This document shows, in pieces, positions 14,862-24,092 of a stretch of DNA of 43,331 bases. Source of the stretch: Rhizobium sp. Q54 (GTDB taxonomy: Bacteria; Pseudomonadota; Alphaproteobacteria; SHVZ01); the NCBI GenBank assembly GCA_945871425.1, contig CAMBVS010000030.1, forward strand, positions 1 to 43,331, given 5' to 3'. The position numbers and the translations under genes were made by a program. The first letter of the stretch is position 1. Each line of letters starts with the position of its first letter. A model generated the notes under the pieces. It had not been told where the DNA came from. It saw only the letters and a list, made by a program, of their open reading frames with translations, and did not search any database.

Positions 14862-16589
14862 TCACTCTGCCGGCGGCGGCAGGCCCTCTTCGAGCTTCTT
14901 CTTGAGCAGCGGCACCTGCTGGGGCTCGGGCTCGAGCCTGAGCGCGCGCTCCCACTGATAGCGCGCCTCGGTACGGCGGCCGACGCGCCAGTAGACGTCG
15001 CCGAGATGGTCGTTGATGGTCGGGTCCTGCGGCCGGAGCTCGACCGCCTGCTCCATGTAGCCCAGCGCCCGATCGAGATTGCCGAGGCGGAAATGGATCC
15101 AGCCGAGGCTGTCGACGATGTAGCCGTCGCGGGGGCGCAGCTCGACCGCGCGCTCGATCATCGGCAGCGCCTTGTCGAGATGGACGCGCTGATCGGCCCA
15201 GGAGTATCCCAGATAGTTGAGCACGCTCGGCTGCTCGGGCTCGAGCTCGAGCGCCTTCAGGAGATCCGGCTCGGCCCGCGCCCAGCGGCCGGAGCGCTCC
15301 AGCACCACGGCGCGCGAGAAGAACACCGACCAGTGCGGCTGCTGCGGCTGCCCGATGCGCTGGATGGCGCGGTCATAGGCCGAGATCGCATGATCGTATT
15401 CCGGCAGGGGGCCCGGCAGCTTCCCCTTCGAACGCCAGAGATCGCCGAGACGCACCAGCGCGTCGATGCGGGTCGGCTGCTCGACCGCCATCGCCTCGAG
15501 CACCTTCACCGCTTCCTCGCTCTTGCCCATCTGGTCGAGGTTGCCGGCGATGTGCAGCTTGGCGGCCCAGCCGTAGACCGGATCGCTGCCGGCCTGGGCA
15601 TAGGCGGCATTGGCATCGGCGTAGCGCTGCTCGGATTCGAGCAGGCTTCCGAGGAGCAGGCGCGCTGCCGGGAAGTCGGGCTTCAGCCACAGCGCCATCT
15701 GGGCGTAGATCTGCGCCAGGTCGCCGGTGCGCTCGGACTGCAGCGCCGAGGCGAGGTCGAACATCGCCTCCGCCATGCCGTCGGACGGACGCGACATCGG
15801 CGGCGGCGGCGTTCCCTTGGCGCGGGCACGAGCGAGATCGGCGGCGAGGTAGATCGGGTCGGCCGCCCGCTGGTTGAAGCGGAGATAGATCTCCTCGGCA
15901 TCGGAGGCGCGGCCGCTGCGCTCGAAGAAGCGTCCGGCGGCGATGACCACGCGCAGCGACGGCGCCTCGCCCCGGGTCGCGGCCCTGAAGCTCGCCTCGG
16001 CGGCTTCGGGGCGCTGGCCGAGCTCGTTGATGAGGCCGGCATGGAGCTGGAACATGCCGGAGATGTCGGCCTGCGGGCTGCCGCCGGTCTCCAGCGCCTC
16101 GGCCGCCTGGTCGAAGCGCTGCTGGCCGGCGCGCGCCCAGGCGGTGAGAAGCGGCACCAGAACCGCATTCGGGCCGTTGCGCCTGAGCCTCGACAGCCGC
16201 TGCTCGGTCTCGGCATAGCGGCCGGCCCGCGCATCGGCGACGGCGAGCGTCAGGTTGGCGAAGCTGTTGCCCGGGTCCTGCCGGACCAGGCGTCCGGCGA
16301 GGTCGACGGCGACGTCGCCGCGCCCGTCCTGAAGCGCCACGGCGAGGCCGCGAAGCAGCAGCTGGGAGTCGTTGGGGTCGGTCGCCAGCGCCGCGCCGTA
16401 ATACTCGGCGGCGGCGGCCGGATCGTTGCCGCGCTGGGCGGAAAGGCCGGCGAGGAAGTTGCCCGACGCGGTGGTGCCGAGGGGCAGCGTCTCCGTCGCT
16501 CCGGCGCCGGAGGTCGAGCCGCCGGCGGCGCAGGCCGAGAGCGCGGCGACGAGGAGGAGGGCAAGGGGAGCGGATCGGTAGGCCGGCAT
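14862..16589 (-). CDS. TPR-repeat lipoprotein
   Basis: 575 residues. The N-terminus is a lipoprotein signal with lipobox LSAC (Cys20). The mature protein is almost entirely tetratricopeptide helices, densest at the C-terminus: VLNYLGYSWADQRVHLDKAL, IVDSLGWIHFRLGNLDRAL, INDHLGDVYWRVGRRTEARY. It should be membrane-anchored in the periplasm and act as a scaffold. The ATG giving MPAYRSAP was preferred over one 9 bases upstream (MEF...) because a gga is correctly spaced before it; either is possible. The gene begins 22 bases after the ETF-QO stop and precedes ispE, so it is the middle gene of a three-gene unit. Partner unknown. Confidence 0.85.
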   Translation of the reverse strand: MPAYRSAPLALLLVAALSACAAGGSTSGAGATETLPLGTTASGNFLAGLSAQRGNDPAAAAEYYGAALATDPNDSQLLLRGLAVALQDGRGDVAVDLAGRLVRQDPGNSFANLTLAVADARAGRYAETEQRLSRLRRNGPNAVLVPLLTAWARAGQQRFDQAAEALETGGSPQADISGMFQLHAGLINELGQRPEAAEASFRAATRGEAPSLRVVIAAGRFFERSGRASDAEEIYLRFNQRAADPIYLAADLARARAKGTPPPPMSRPSDGMAEAMFDLASALQSERTGDLAQIYAQMALWLKPDFPAARLLLGSLLESEQRYADANAAYAQAGSDPVYGWAAKLHIAGNLDQMGKSEEAVKVLEAMAVEQPTRIDALVRLGDLWRSKGKLPGPLPEYDHAISAYDRAIQRIGQPQQPHWSVFFSRAVVLERSGRWARAEPDLLKALELEPEQPSVLNYLGYSWADQRVHLDKALPMIERAVELRPRDGYIVDSLGWIHFRLGNLDRALGYMEQAVELRPQDPTINDHLGDVYWRVGRRTEARYQWERALRLEPEPQQVPLLKKKLEEGLPPPAE

Positions 16590-16611
16590 GAATTCCATCG
16601 AATAGGAGAAA

Positions 16612-18237
16612 CTACATATTGGGATAGTTCGGCCCGCCGCCACCCTCGGGTACGACCCAGTTGATGTTCTGGCTCGGGTCCTTGATGTCGCAGGTCTTGC
16701 AGTGGACGCAGTTCTGCGCGTTGATCTGGAGCCTGGGCTCGCCCGACTCCCGACCGACGATCTCGTAGACGCCGGCCGGGCAATAGCGCTGCTCCGGTGC
16801 ATCGTAGAGCGCCAGATTGACGCTGATTGCAAGGCCGGGATCGGCCAGCTTGAGATGCGCGGGCTGGTTTTCCTTGTGGTTCGTATTGGAGATGAACACC
16901 GAGGAGAGCCGGTCGAAGCTGACATTCCCGTCCGGCTTCGGATAGGCGATCGGCAGGCAGTGATCGGCCGGCTTCAAACTCTCGTGATCGGCGTGGTGGT
17001 GCAGCGTCCAGGGCGCCTTGCCGCGGAACAGGTAGGTGTCGAGCGCGGCATGGGCGAGGCCGATCCACATCCCGCCGGAGAAGCCCGGACGGATGTTGCG
17101 GACGGCCTTGAGCTCCTCCCACACCCAGCTCTTCTCAAGCGACTCGCGGTATCCGACCGGCTCGGCCGCCGCCGGATCGGCGAGTGCGGCGAAGGTCGCC
17201 TCGGCCGCCAGCATGCCGGACTTCATCGCCGTATGGCTGCCCTTGATCTTCGGCACGTTGAGGAATCCCGCGCCGCAGCCGATCAGCGCGCCGCCCGGAA
17301 AGGTCAGCTTCGGGATCGACTGGAAGCCGCCCTCGTTGATGGCGCGGGCGCCGTAGGAGATGCGCCGCCCGCCCTCGAAGGTGGGCCGGATCGCCGGGTG
17401 GGTCTTGAAGCGCTGGAACTCCTCGAACGGCGAAAGGTGCGGGTTCTCGTAGTCGAGGCCGATGACGAAGCCGACCGCCACCTGGTTGTTCTCCAGGTGA
17501 TAGAGGAACGAGCCGCCATAGGTGGCGCTGTCCAGCGGCCAGCCGACGGTGTGGACGATCCGGCCCTGGTGATGCTGCGAGGGATCGACCTCCCACAGCT
17601 CCTTGATGCCGATGCCGTAGGTCTGCGGCTCGGCGTCGTCGCGAAGGCCGAAGCGCTGGACCAGCGTCTTGGTGAGCGAGCCGCGGGCGCCCTCGGCGAA
17701 CAGCGTGAAGCGGGCGCGAAGCTCGACGCCCGGCGTGTAGCTCTGGGTCTTCTGCCCGTCCTTGCCGATGCCCTGGTCGCCGGTGGCGACGCCGACGACG
17801 CGGCCGTCCTCATAGAGGACCTCGGATGCTGCGAAGCCAGGATAGATCTCGACGCCGGCCCCCTCCGCCTGGGTCGCCAGCCAGCGCACGACGTTGCCGA
17901 GGCTGACGATGTAGTTGCCGTGATTGTTCATCTGCGGCGGCGTCGGCAGGCGGAAGGCCTTGTTCTTCGTCAGCAGCAGGAAGCGATCCTCGGCCGCCGG
18001 CGTGTTCAGCGGCGCGCCCTTCTCTTTCCAGTCCGGGATCAGCTCGTTCAGCGCGCGCGGCTCGATCACCGCGCCCGAAAGGATATGCGCGCCGACCTCC
18101 GAGCCCTTCTCGATGACGCAGACCGAGATCTCGCGCCCGGCCTCGCCGGCGAGCTGCTTCAGGCGGATCGCCGCGGCGAGGCCGGAAGGTCCGGCGCCGA
18201 CCACGACCACGTCGTATTCCATGCGCTCGCGCGTCAT
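16612..18237 (-). CDS. etfD: Electron transfer flavoprotein-ubiquinone oxidoreductase
   Basis: 541-residue inner-membrane flavo-iron-sulfur enzyme passing electrons from reduced ETF (fatty-acid and amino-acid oxidation) to ubiquinone. The FAD Rossmann motif [17 protein letters not shown] lies at about 10-26. The middle part carries the quinone/FAD segments ([20 protein letters not shown]). Four cysteines for the 4Fe-4S cluster sit in RYCPAGVYE and [19 protein letters not shown] at the C-terminus, which ends in [10 protein letters not shown]. The start was set at MTRERMEYD; an in-frame ATG lies 72 bases upstream (MDSLPTPG) but its extra residues do not look like the family. It leads the unit with the TPR lipoprotein and ispE, divergent from the UDG gene. 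Confidence 0.96.
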   Translation of the reverse strand: MTRERMEYDVVVVGAGPSGLAAAIRLKQLAGEAGREISVCVIEKGSEVGAHILSGAVIEPRALNELIPDWKEKGAPLNTPAAEDRFLLLTKNKAFRLPTPPQMNNHGNYIVSLGNVVRWLATQAEGAGVEIYPGFAASEVLYEDGRVVGVATGDQGIGKDGQKTQSYTPGVELRARFTLFAEGARGSLTKTLVQRFGLRDDAEPQTYGIGIKELWEVDPSQHHQGRIVHTVGWPLDSATYGGSFLYHLENNQVAVGFVIGLDYENPHLSPFEEFQRFKTHPAIRPTFEGGRRISYGARAINEGGFQSIPKLTFPGGALIGCGAGFLNVPKIKGSHTAMKSGMLAAEATFAALADPAAAEPVGYRESLEKSWVWEELKAVRNIRPGFSGGMWIGLAHAALDTYLFRGKAPWTLHHHADHESLKPADHCLPIAYPKPDGNVSFDRLSSVFISNTNHKENQPAHLKLADPGLAISVNLALYDAPEQRYCPAGVYEIVGRESGEPRLQINAQNCVHCKTCDIKDPSQNINWVVPEGGGGPNYPNM

Positions 18238-18376
18238 GCGTCCGTCGGTCTCTCTTATGAGGGCGGTGGCGTCCGAAAGATGTATCCCAGGTGTCGGGAG
18301 GCTGTCCAAGCAATAGCCGTGGCGATAGGCTCAGGGGCATGATCCGTCCGGATGCGATCACCCCGGCTTCGCGTCA

Positions 18377-18417
18377 GAACCCTCCCCCGCTGCGCGGGAG
18401 AGGGGGCTTGAGGGTTC
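18377..18417. repeat. Intergenic inverted repeat abutting the UDG start
   Basis: An imperfect palindrome: outer arms gaaccctc (18377-18384) and gagggttc (18410-18417) are perfectly complementary, and inner arms cccgc/gcggg (18386-18390 with 18394-18398) close around tgc. The pattern of ccctc-ccccgc-tgc-gcggg-gaggg is typical of dispersed GC-rich intergenic repeats in proteobacteria. The repeat ends exactly at the ATG of the uracil-DNA glycosylase gene and contains its only purine-rich ribosome-binding stretch. Confidence 0.7.
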
Positions 18418-19296
18418 ATGCCTGAGGCCGCCGACCTGAGCGACGAGGAGGCGCTGGCGCTGCTGGCCTGGCAGGTCGCGGCCGGCGCCGACGAGGCGAC
18501 GCTGCCCGACCCCGTCGACCGCACCCGGCCTCAGCCCGTCCCGGCGGCGGTCGAGCCGGTGCGGACGGCGCCGCGAGGCGTGGCCGAGGCGCCCGCCGCC
18601 GCGCCTCAGGCGCCGCCGCGCCTTGAGGCCGTCGGCCGCCCGCTGCCGTCTCGCCCCGCCGCTCCGGTCGCGGCCGCGCCGCCGCCTCTGGTCGCCCAGG
18701 ACGCGAAGGCGCTGGCCGCGGCGTGCCGGACGGTGGCCGAGCTCGAGCAGGCGGTCAGGCTCTACGAGGGCTGCGGGCTGAAGAAAACCGCGACCAACAC
18801 GGTCTTCGCCGACGGCAATCCGTCAGCGCGGCTGATGTTCGTCGGCGAGGCGCCGGGCGGAGACGAGGACCGCCAGGGGAAGCCCTTCGTCGGGCTCTCG
18901 GGCAAGCTGCTGGATCGCATGCTGCAGGCGATCGGGCACGACCGCGGGTCGGTCTACATCACCAACATCCTGTTCTGGCGCCCGCCGGGAAACCGCCAGC
19001 CGACGCCGCAGGAAATCCAGCAATGCCTGCCCTTCGTGGTCCGACATATCGAACTGGTACGGCCGGCCATGCTGGTGCTCCTGGGGGGCACCTCGGCAAA
19101 GACGATCCTCAATCAAACCGAAGGCATCATGCGTCTTCGCGGACGCTGGTTCGAGTATAGATCAGATGAGTCCTTGCCTGTTATTCCAGCACTACCGACA
19201 TATCATCCGGCGTATTTGTTGAGATCGCCCGGACAAAAGCGAGAGGCCTGGCGAGATTTCCTTGCGTTGAAACTGCGTATGAGCGATGCGGGATAA
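18418..19296 (+). CDS. Uracil-DNA glycosylase, family 4-like
   Basis: 292-residue base-excision repair enzyme removing uracil from DNA. The catalytic UDG fold starts near residue 105 after an Ala/Pro-rich N-terminal extension. Motif 1 is [18 protein letters not shown], followed by [33 protein letters not shown], and motif 2 HPAYLLRSP. Of the four Cys that bind 4Fe-4S in Thermotoga-type family 4 enzymes, only two positions are kept (the second Cys, in EGCGLKK, and Cys in IQQC); the first is Tyr and the third is Trp (FWRPPGNR). This may therefore be the cluster-free alphaproteobacterial branch. The ATG abuts an inverted repeat. The last 150 bases are markedly AT-richer than the rest of the gene. 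Confidence 0.88.
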   Translation: MPEAADLSDEEALALLAWQVAAGADEATLPDPVDRTRPQPVPAAVEPVRTAPRGVAEAPAAAPQAPPRLEAVGRPLPSRPAAPVAAAPPPLVAQDAKALAAACRTVAELEQAVRLYEGCGLKKTATNTVFADGNPSARLMFVGEAPGGDEDRQGKPFVGLSGKLLDRMLQAIGHDRGSVYITNILFWRPPGNRQPTPQEIQQCLPFVVRHIELVRPAMLVLLGGTSAKTILNQTEGIMRLRGRWFEYRSDESLPVIPALPTYHPAYLLRSPGQKREAWRDFLALKLRMSDAG

Positions 19297-19413
19297 CAAA
19301 CTGATCTTAAACATTATTCCAAAAGTTATACCGTAGCCTTGGGACTACCGTGAAAATCCGGTGCCAATCCTGGGCTTGCCTTGGCCTCATCCATCCGTTA
19401 GGTGAGTCGACCC

Positions 19414-21267
19414 ATGAGGGGGGAGAGAGATTTCCTGAGCCGGCGCCTGACGTCTGTGATGCTGCTCACAAGCCTGGCGCTCTTGAGCCCGGGGCGTGCA
19501 GGGGCCGTCGATCCGCCGCATCTCGATGCCGCCAAGGTCGAAAGCCTCCGCCACACGACCGAGCAGGCGGCGCTGCCGCGCAATCTCCTCGACAGCTTCA
19601 AGATCGACCCGACGCTGACGCTGCCGCAGGTTCTGGCGGCGCCCGAGGCCGAGCGCTACGCCGAGATCTTCCGGCTTCAGGGCGAGGGCGCCTGGGCCGC
19701 GGCCGACAAGGAGATCAGGCTCCTCAAGGACAAGCGCCTGCTCGGCGCCGTACTCGCCCAGCGCTTCGTCCACAACAAATACCGCTCGAGATACGACGAG
19801 CTCGCCCACTGGCTGAAGGCCTATGGCGACCACCCCGAGGCCGGGCGGCTCTATCGCCTCGCGATCGACCGCAAGCCCGGCGGCGCGGCCGCGCCCGAGC
19901 GTCCCCAGGTAGGCTTCCTCGGCGGCTACGGCGAGGAGACCATCGGCGGCGACACCGCCTACTCCTCCGCGCTCGAGCGCAGCCCGGCCGACATCCGCGA
20001 GATCATCCATGGCGCGGCCGAGATCCGCCGCCACCTGAAGCGCGGCGATGCCGACGATGCCGAGCGGGCCTACCGCCAGCTCGAGGCGAAGAAGCTCCTC
20101 GACCCGATCGAGGCCGGCATCCTCAAGGCCGAGGTCGCCCAGGGCTATTTCTTCACCGGCAGCGACGTGCAGGCGCTCCGGCTGGCGACCGAGGCGACCC
20201 GCCAGGCCAAGGGCTGGCAGCCGGCCGGCCCCTGGATCGGGGGCCTCGCCGCCTTCCGCCTGAACAAGCCGGCCGACGCGGCCCGGTTCTTCGAGGCGAT
20301 GCTCGACGTCCAGGGCCTGGGCCCGGGTCAGATCGCCGCCGCCGCCTTCTGGGCCGCGCGCTCGCATCTGGTCGCGGGCAAGCACGACCGGGTGTCGCCC
20401 TATCTGGTGCGGGCGGCGCTGCACCGCACCAGCTTCTACGGCCTGCTCGCCCGCCGTGCGCTGGGGGTCGACACCCCGTTCAACTGGGCCGAGCCGCGCC
20501 TCTCCGCCGACGACATCCGCCAGATCGAGGCGATCCCCGGCGGCTGGCGGGCCCTGGCGCTGATCCAGGTCGGCGAGCCGATCCGGGCCGAGGCCGAGCT
20601 TCGCCGGCTGGCACCGGCGGCCAATCCCGACATGGTGCCGGCGCTGCTCGCGTTGGCATCGCGCGCCAATATGCCGGCGCTCTCGATGCGGCTCGCCGGC
20701 AAGCTCGCCCAGGACAACCAGCGCTACGACGGCGCGCTCTACCCGATCCCGGGTTGGCGGCCGGAGGGCGGGTTCAGCGTCGAGCCGGCGCTGCTCTTCG
20801 CCATCATGCGCCAGGAGTCGGGCTTCCACTCCAAGGCCTCGTCCAGCGCCGGCGCCCGCGGCCTGATGCAGATCATGCCGAGGACCGCGGTGTTCGTCAG
20901 CGACGGCGAGGTCAACCGCAAGGACGCGTCGACCAAGCTGATGGAGCCGGAGCGCAACCTGACCTTGGGCCAGCGCTACGTGCAGCACCTGCTCGAGCAC
21001 GACCAGATCCAGGGCAACCTGCTGCTGGCGGTCGCGGCCTACAATGCCGGGCCGACGGTCGCGCTCAAATGGCAGCGCAGGGGCGACTTCAAGGACGACC
21101 CGCTGCTGTTCGTCGAGGGCATCCCCTATGGCGAGACCCGCGCCTATGTGCAGCGCGTGGTCGCCAATTACTGGATCTACCAGCTGCGCATGGGCCAGCA
21201 GACGCCGACGCTGGACTCCATCGCCGCCGGCGACTGGGCGGTCTATACTCCGTCGCAGGGCGGCTGA
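19414..21267 (+). CDS. Soluble lytic murein transglycosylase (Slt-type)
   Basis: 617-residue periplasmic enzyme cleaving the MurNAc-GlcNAc bond with 1,6-anhydro product. A signal peptide (about residues 1-32, LTSVMLLTSLALLSPGRAGA) is followed by a long alpha-superhelical U-domain (about 35-450) and the C-terminal SLT domain (about 465-600). The SLT domain has catalytic Glu in FAIMRQESGFHSKASSSAGA, then ARGLMQIMP and VAAYNAGPTVALKW. The ATG at 19414 was preferred over the GTG at 19402, because aggtgag lies at proper distance before it. A short AT-rich gap (19297-19413) separates it from the UDG gene and probably holds its promoter. moaB follows after 37 bases. Confidence 0.93.
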   Translation: MRGERDFLSRRLTSVMLLTSLALLSPGRAGAVDPPHLDAAKVESLRHTTEQAALPRNLLDSFKIDPTLTLPQVLAAPEAERYAEIFRLQGEGAWAAADKEIRLLKDKRLLGAVLAQRFVHNKYRSRYDELAHWLKAYGDHPEAGRLYRLAIDRKPGGAAAPERPQVGFLGGYGEETIGGDTAYSSALERSPADIREIIHGAAEIRRHLKRGDADDAERAYRQLEAKKLLDPIEAGILKAEVAQGYFFTGSDVQALRLATEATRQAKGWQPAGPWIGGLAAFRLNKPADAARFFEAMLDVQGLGPGQIAAAAFWAARSHLVAGKHDRVSPYLVRAALHRTSFYGLLARRALGVDTPFNWAEPRLSADDIRQIEAIPGGWRALALIQVGEPIRAEAELRRLAPAANPDMVPALLALASRANMPALSMRLAGKLAQDNQRYDGALYPIPGWRPEGGFSVEPALLFAIMRQESGFHSKASSSAGARGLMQIMPRTAVFVSDGEVNRKDASTKLMEPERNLTLGQRYVQHLLEHDQIQGNLLLAVAAYNAGPTVALKWQRRGDFKDDPLLFVEGIPYGETRAYVQRVVANYWIYQLRMGQQTPTLDSIAAGDWAVYTPSQGG

Positions 21268-21274
21268 GCCGAAG

Positions 21275-21299
21275 GCTCCGGCGGCCTTCTAGCCGGAGC
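21275..21299 (+). promoter_or_regulatory. Hairpin covering the moaB ribosome-binding site
   Basis: Perfect 8-bp stem gctccggc (21275-21282) / gccggagc (21292-21299) with a 9-base loop. The 3' arm contains the ggag that is the only plausible Shine-Dalgarno for the ATG at 21305. There is no T tract, so it is either a weak terminator of the upstream transglycosylase gene or a structure limiting moaB translation. Confidence 0.4.
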
Positions 21300-21304
21300 T
21301 TCAC

Positions 21305-21883
21305 ATGTCCCGCATCGACGAGAGCCGCCCCTTCCTCGCGGTCAACATCGCCGTCCTCACCATCTCCGACACCCGCACGCCGGCCGAGGACAAGTCCGGC
21401 AACACGCTGGTCGAGCGCATCGAAGCGGCGAAGCATCGCGTCGCCGCCCGCGACATCGTCCGCGACGAGGAAGCCGCCATCGTCGCCAAGCTCAAGGCGT
21501 GGATCGCCGATCCGAACGTCGACGTGGTGATCTCGACCGGCGGCACCGGCGTCACCGGCCGCGACGTCACGCCGGAAGCGTTCAAGGCGGTGTTCGAAAA
21601 GGAGATCCCGGGCTTCGGCGAGCTGTTCCGCTGGCTCAGCTTCCAGAAGATCGCGACCTCGACCATCCAGTCGCGCGCCATCGCCGGCGTCGCCGGCGGC
21701 ACATATCTGTTTGCGCTGCCGGGCTCGCCCGGCGCCTGCCGGGATGCCTGGGACGACATCCTGGTCCACCAGCTCGACGCCCGCCTCCGCCCCTGCAACT
21801 TCGTCGAGCTGATGCCGCGATTGCAGGAGCATCTGGCGCCGAGCGCGCGCACCGCCAAGGTCTCGGCCGCCGCGAAGCGGTAG
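21305..21883 (+). CDS. moaB: Molybdenum cofactor biosynthesis protein MoaB
   Basis: 192-residue MogA/MoaB-fold protein that adenylylates molybdopterin before molybdenum insertion; in bacteria that have MogA, MoaB is often redundant. Signature features are VLTISDTRTPAEDKSG, the nucleotide/molybdopterin loop ISTGGTGVTGRDVTPEAF, and FALPGSPGACRDAWDDILVH. The ATG is 37 bases behind the transglycosylase gene. No other moa/moe genes are in the window. The C-terminal extension (LAPSARTAKVSAAAKR) is a basic tail of low conservation. Confidence 0.95.
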   Translation: MSRIDESRPFLAVNIAVLTISDTRTPAEDKSGNTLVERIEAAKHRVAARDIVRDEEAAIVAKLKAWIADPNVDVVISTGGTGVTGRDVTPEAFKAVFEKEIPGFGELFRWLSFQKIATSTIQSRAIAGVAGGTYLFALPGSPGACRDAWDDILVHQLDARLRPCNFVELMPRLQEHLAPSARTAKVSAAAKR

Positions 21884-21889
21884 CGGCGC

Positions 21890-22459
21890 TCAGCCGATCG
21901 GAACGCAGGAGCTGTCGCCCCGCGGCAGCACCATTCCCGGCACGAAGGCCGCCTTCATGCCGAGGGGGCGTTTCAGCCGCGCCCCGTAGCCGCGATACAG
22001 CGTCTCCAGGACGAGGTCGGTGATCGCCCAGAGATCCGTGTGATCGGCGATCGGCCGGACGAGACGAAAATTGCCCTGGCTCCCGTCCATCGAGAAGCCC
22101 TGCGAGGCGATGGCGTTGAGCCGCGCGCGCGACATCTTCGGCGCTGGTTGCGGGCCATAGAAGCCCGATGCCGCCTCGCACTCGATCTGCCGATCCTGGT
22201 CGAAGAACCGACACTGGACGTAGCGCTGGCCGCGATCGACCGAGAGCACGATGTAGCGGTCGAGCGGCGTCATCTCATGCGCACGGATGGTTTCGAACGC
22301 CTTCAGCAAGGGGCAATGATAGGCCCTGACGAACTCGTCGAGGCCGGATGCCCTCGCCGGCATCGCGGCCAGCACGCCAAAGACCATCACCGCGACGGCG
22401 ATCGCTCGCCGCGCGGCGCGCCGGCCCGCGCGGGGCGACTCCTCAGGCGGCTCGACCAT
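21890..22459 (-). CDS. Hypothetical exported protein
   Basis: 189 residues with an N-terminal signal/TM segment (ARRAIAVAVMVFGVLAAMPA, likely cleaved after ARA). The mature part contains FVRAYHCPLLKAFETI and LDRYIVLSVDRGQRYVQCRF, plus FDQDRQIECEAASGFYGP, with four cysteines that might form disulfides. The repeated YVQC/IECEAASG pattern resembles TY-Chap/YbjN-like chaperone-type folds, but this is weak. The ATG begins MVEPPEES; the open frame extends upstream into another small gene and is not coding there. It is convergent with moaB (6 bases between stops) and overlaps the 3' end of the 70-residue gene upstream by 17 bases, suggesting translational coupling. Confidence 0.65.
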   Translation of the reverse strand: MVEPPEESPRAGRRAARRAIAVAVMVFGVLAAMPARASGLDEFVRAYHCPLLKAFETIRAHEMTPLDRYIVLSVDRGQRYVQCRFFDQDRQIECEAASGFYGPQPAPKMSRARLNAIASQGFSMDGSQGNFRLVRPIADHTDLWAITDLVLETLYRGYGARLKRPLGMKAAFVPGMVLPRGDSSCVPIG

Positions 22460-22655
22460 GATCCGGGCGAGGCTGGCTTCGACCCGCCGGCAGAACGGGC
22501 GAGCCCAGCGAGTCTCGCACCAAGTCGAGCACCTCGTGGGAAAACGCCAGGTGCCAACGGCCGCCGCAGCCGTCGAAATCGACGCGGCCCCGGCATTCCG
22601 CCAAGCGGGCGAGCACCTCGTCGATGGCATCCTTCGGCGCGATAAGCGTGGCCAT
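22443..22655 (-). CDS. Small hypothetical protein
   Basis: 70 residues, MATLIAPKDAIDEVLARLAE followed by FDGCGGRWHLAFSHEVLDLV and a basic Pro/Arg tail. Not recognised. Support for it being real: a good Shine-Dalgarno (ggtggag) 8 bases before the ATG, GC-rich third positions, and a 17-base overlap with the downstream exported-protein gene on the same strand. It has no signal peptide or TM helix. The tail (PVLPAGRSQPRPDHGRAA) looks non-conserved, so the true end could differ if there is a sequence error. Confidence 0.5.
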   Translation of the reverse strand: MATLIAPKDAIDEVLARLAECRGRVDFDGCGGRWHLAFSHEVLDLVRDSLGSPVLPAGRSQPRPDHGRAA

Positions 22656-22820
22656 GGGCTGTCTCCACCTGCCGCAACTTGCTGTGGGATCCGCGACAAT
22701 TTCCGGCAGTATTATTCAACGATCTCATCCTCGCAATGGCACCTGCTCAGAGCCTGCGTCGCGTGTCTGTGGTGCTATGGTGTCTGTACTCCTGAAGCAG
22801 GAACCGAGCTAGGTGAGTCC

Positions 22821-23935
22821 ATGAGGCTTTCGCGCCGGGAGAGCTTGGCCGGCGCCGGGGCGCTGGTCCTTGCGAGCGCGTTGCCGACACGCGCAGCTGG
22901 CGACTGGGTCGCGGGGAGGCCGGAGGATCTCGGCTTCGCCGCCGATCTCGCCGAGCGCATCGACGGGCTCGCCCGCGGACGCAACGTGCATGGCGTGCTG
23001 GTCGTCCGCGACGGGCGCATCGCCGCCGAGCGCTACTTCGAGGGGACCGACCAGTCCTGGGGCCGAGATCTCGGGCGCGTCGCCTTCGGGCCGGGCACGC
23101 TCCACGACCTCCGCTCGGTGAGCAAGAGCATCGTCGGCCTCCTCTACGGTGCCGCCTTGACTGAGGGCAAGGTGCCGGGGCCGGACGAGCGGCTGCATGA
23201 TCACTTCCCGGAATACCCGGACCTTGTCGCCGAGCCCGAGCGGCGGCGTATCAAGATCCGGCATGTGCTGACGATGACGATGGGCACGGACTGGAACGAG
23301 AGCGTGCCCTACACCAGCCCGGCCAACAGCGAGATCGCCATGGAGATGGCGCCCGACCGCATCCGCTTCATCCTGGAGCGCCCGATCGTCGGCGAGCCGG
23401 GCATCCGGTGGACCTATAGCGGCGGCGCCACCGCTCTGCTCGGACGGTTGGTCCAGAAGGGCACCGGGCGCAATCTCGGTGAGTACGCGCGCATGGCGCT
23501 GTTCGATCCGCTCGGCATCGGGCCGACCGAATGGCGCGGCGGCCGTGACGGCCCGTCAGCCGCCTCCGGCCTCCGCATGACGCCGCGCGACCTGGCGCGC
23601 ATCGGCCGGCTGATCTGGAGGGTGGCCTCCACGACGGGCGCCGCATCGTCTCGCCGGATTGGCTCGAGGATTCCTTCCGCTCTCATGCCGTCTCCAGCAT
23701 CGGGGGCTATGGCTACCAGTGGTATGGGGGCAATTTTCCCGTCGGCGCGGAAACGACGACGCGCGACGAGGCGTGGATCGGCGCCTTCGGCAATGGCGGC
23801 CAGCGCCTCTTCGTCATGCCCGGCCTTCGCCTGATCATCGTCGTCACGGCCGGCAACTACAACGAGCCCGGCCAAGCGCAGGCGCTGATCGCAATCGTGC
23901 GGAACGCCATCCTGCCGAGCCTGCGGCTCGGCTGA
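22821..23935 (+). pseudogene. Beta-lactamase-family serine hydrolase, frameshifted
   Basis: A class C beta-lactamase/esterase-like protein that would be about 370 residues. A Tat-type signal (RRESLAGAGALVLASALP) is followed by the SxxK nucleophile motif SVSK (99-102), GIRWTYSGGATALLGRL with the YxN-equivalent YSG, and LRMTPRDLARIGRLIW. At 23619-23622 the frame breaks inside a G run (tggagggtgg). In the +2-shifted frame the protein continues correctly: GGLHDGRRIVSPDWLEDSFR, GGYGYQWYGGNF, AFGNGGQRLFVMPGLRLIIV, ending at the TGA 23933-23935. One missing G restores the gene. It is either a recent pseudogene or a sequencing error. The start has aggtgag just before the ATG. Confidence 0.85.
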
Positions 23936-24056
23936 GAAGCGGCGAGCGAGCGGCACGATCGAGACGCGCCTTGTCCCTCGACGCCTGCGAAGAAGACTTC
24001 GCCTCTGCTCAGGGTGGGGGCGACTTCAGCGTCGTGCCGTTGATCTCAATGCCTCG

Positions 24057-24092
24057 ATCACCTTGTCCTGAGCTTGTCGAAGGGCGAGGTGC
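24057..24092. repeat. Dispersed REP-like intergenic repeat
   Basis: The plus strand reads ccttgtcctgagcttgtcga followed by agggcgagg. Its complement contains the cttcgacaagctcaggac signature that I recall as a repetitive extragenic element in many alphaproteobacteria. A related piece with a gcgaag/cttcgc hairpin (about 23988-24003) lies 60 bases upstream. It sits in the non-coding gap after the frameshifted hydrolase, as such repeats usually do. Confidence 0.6.

Noticed and set aside
14802..16664. 620-codon open frame on the plus strand opposite the TPR lipoprotein gene
   Set aside because: Antisense to a clearly coding gene with lipobox and TPR motifs. In GC-rich DNA the opposite frame is often open; its translation is Arg/Gly/Ala-rich without motifs.
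16702..18342. 546-codon plus-strand open frame opposite ETF-QO
   Set aside because: Mirror of a well-conserved enzyme gene; no domain in the antisense translation.
19387..21000. 537-codon minus-strand open frame opposite the lytic transglycosylase
   Set aside because: The sense strand carries all SLT motifs; the antisense product has no recognisable features.
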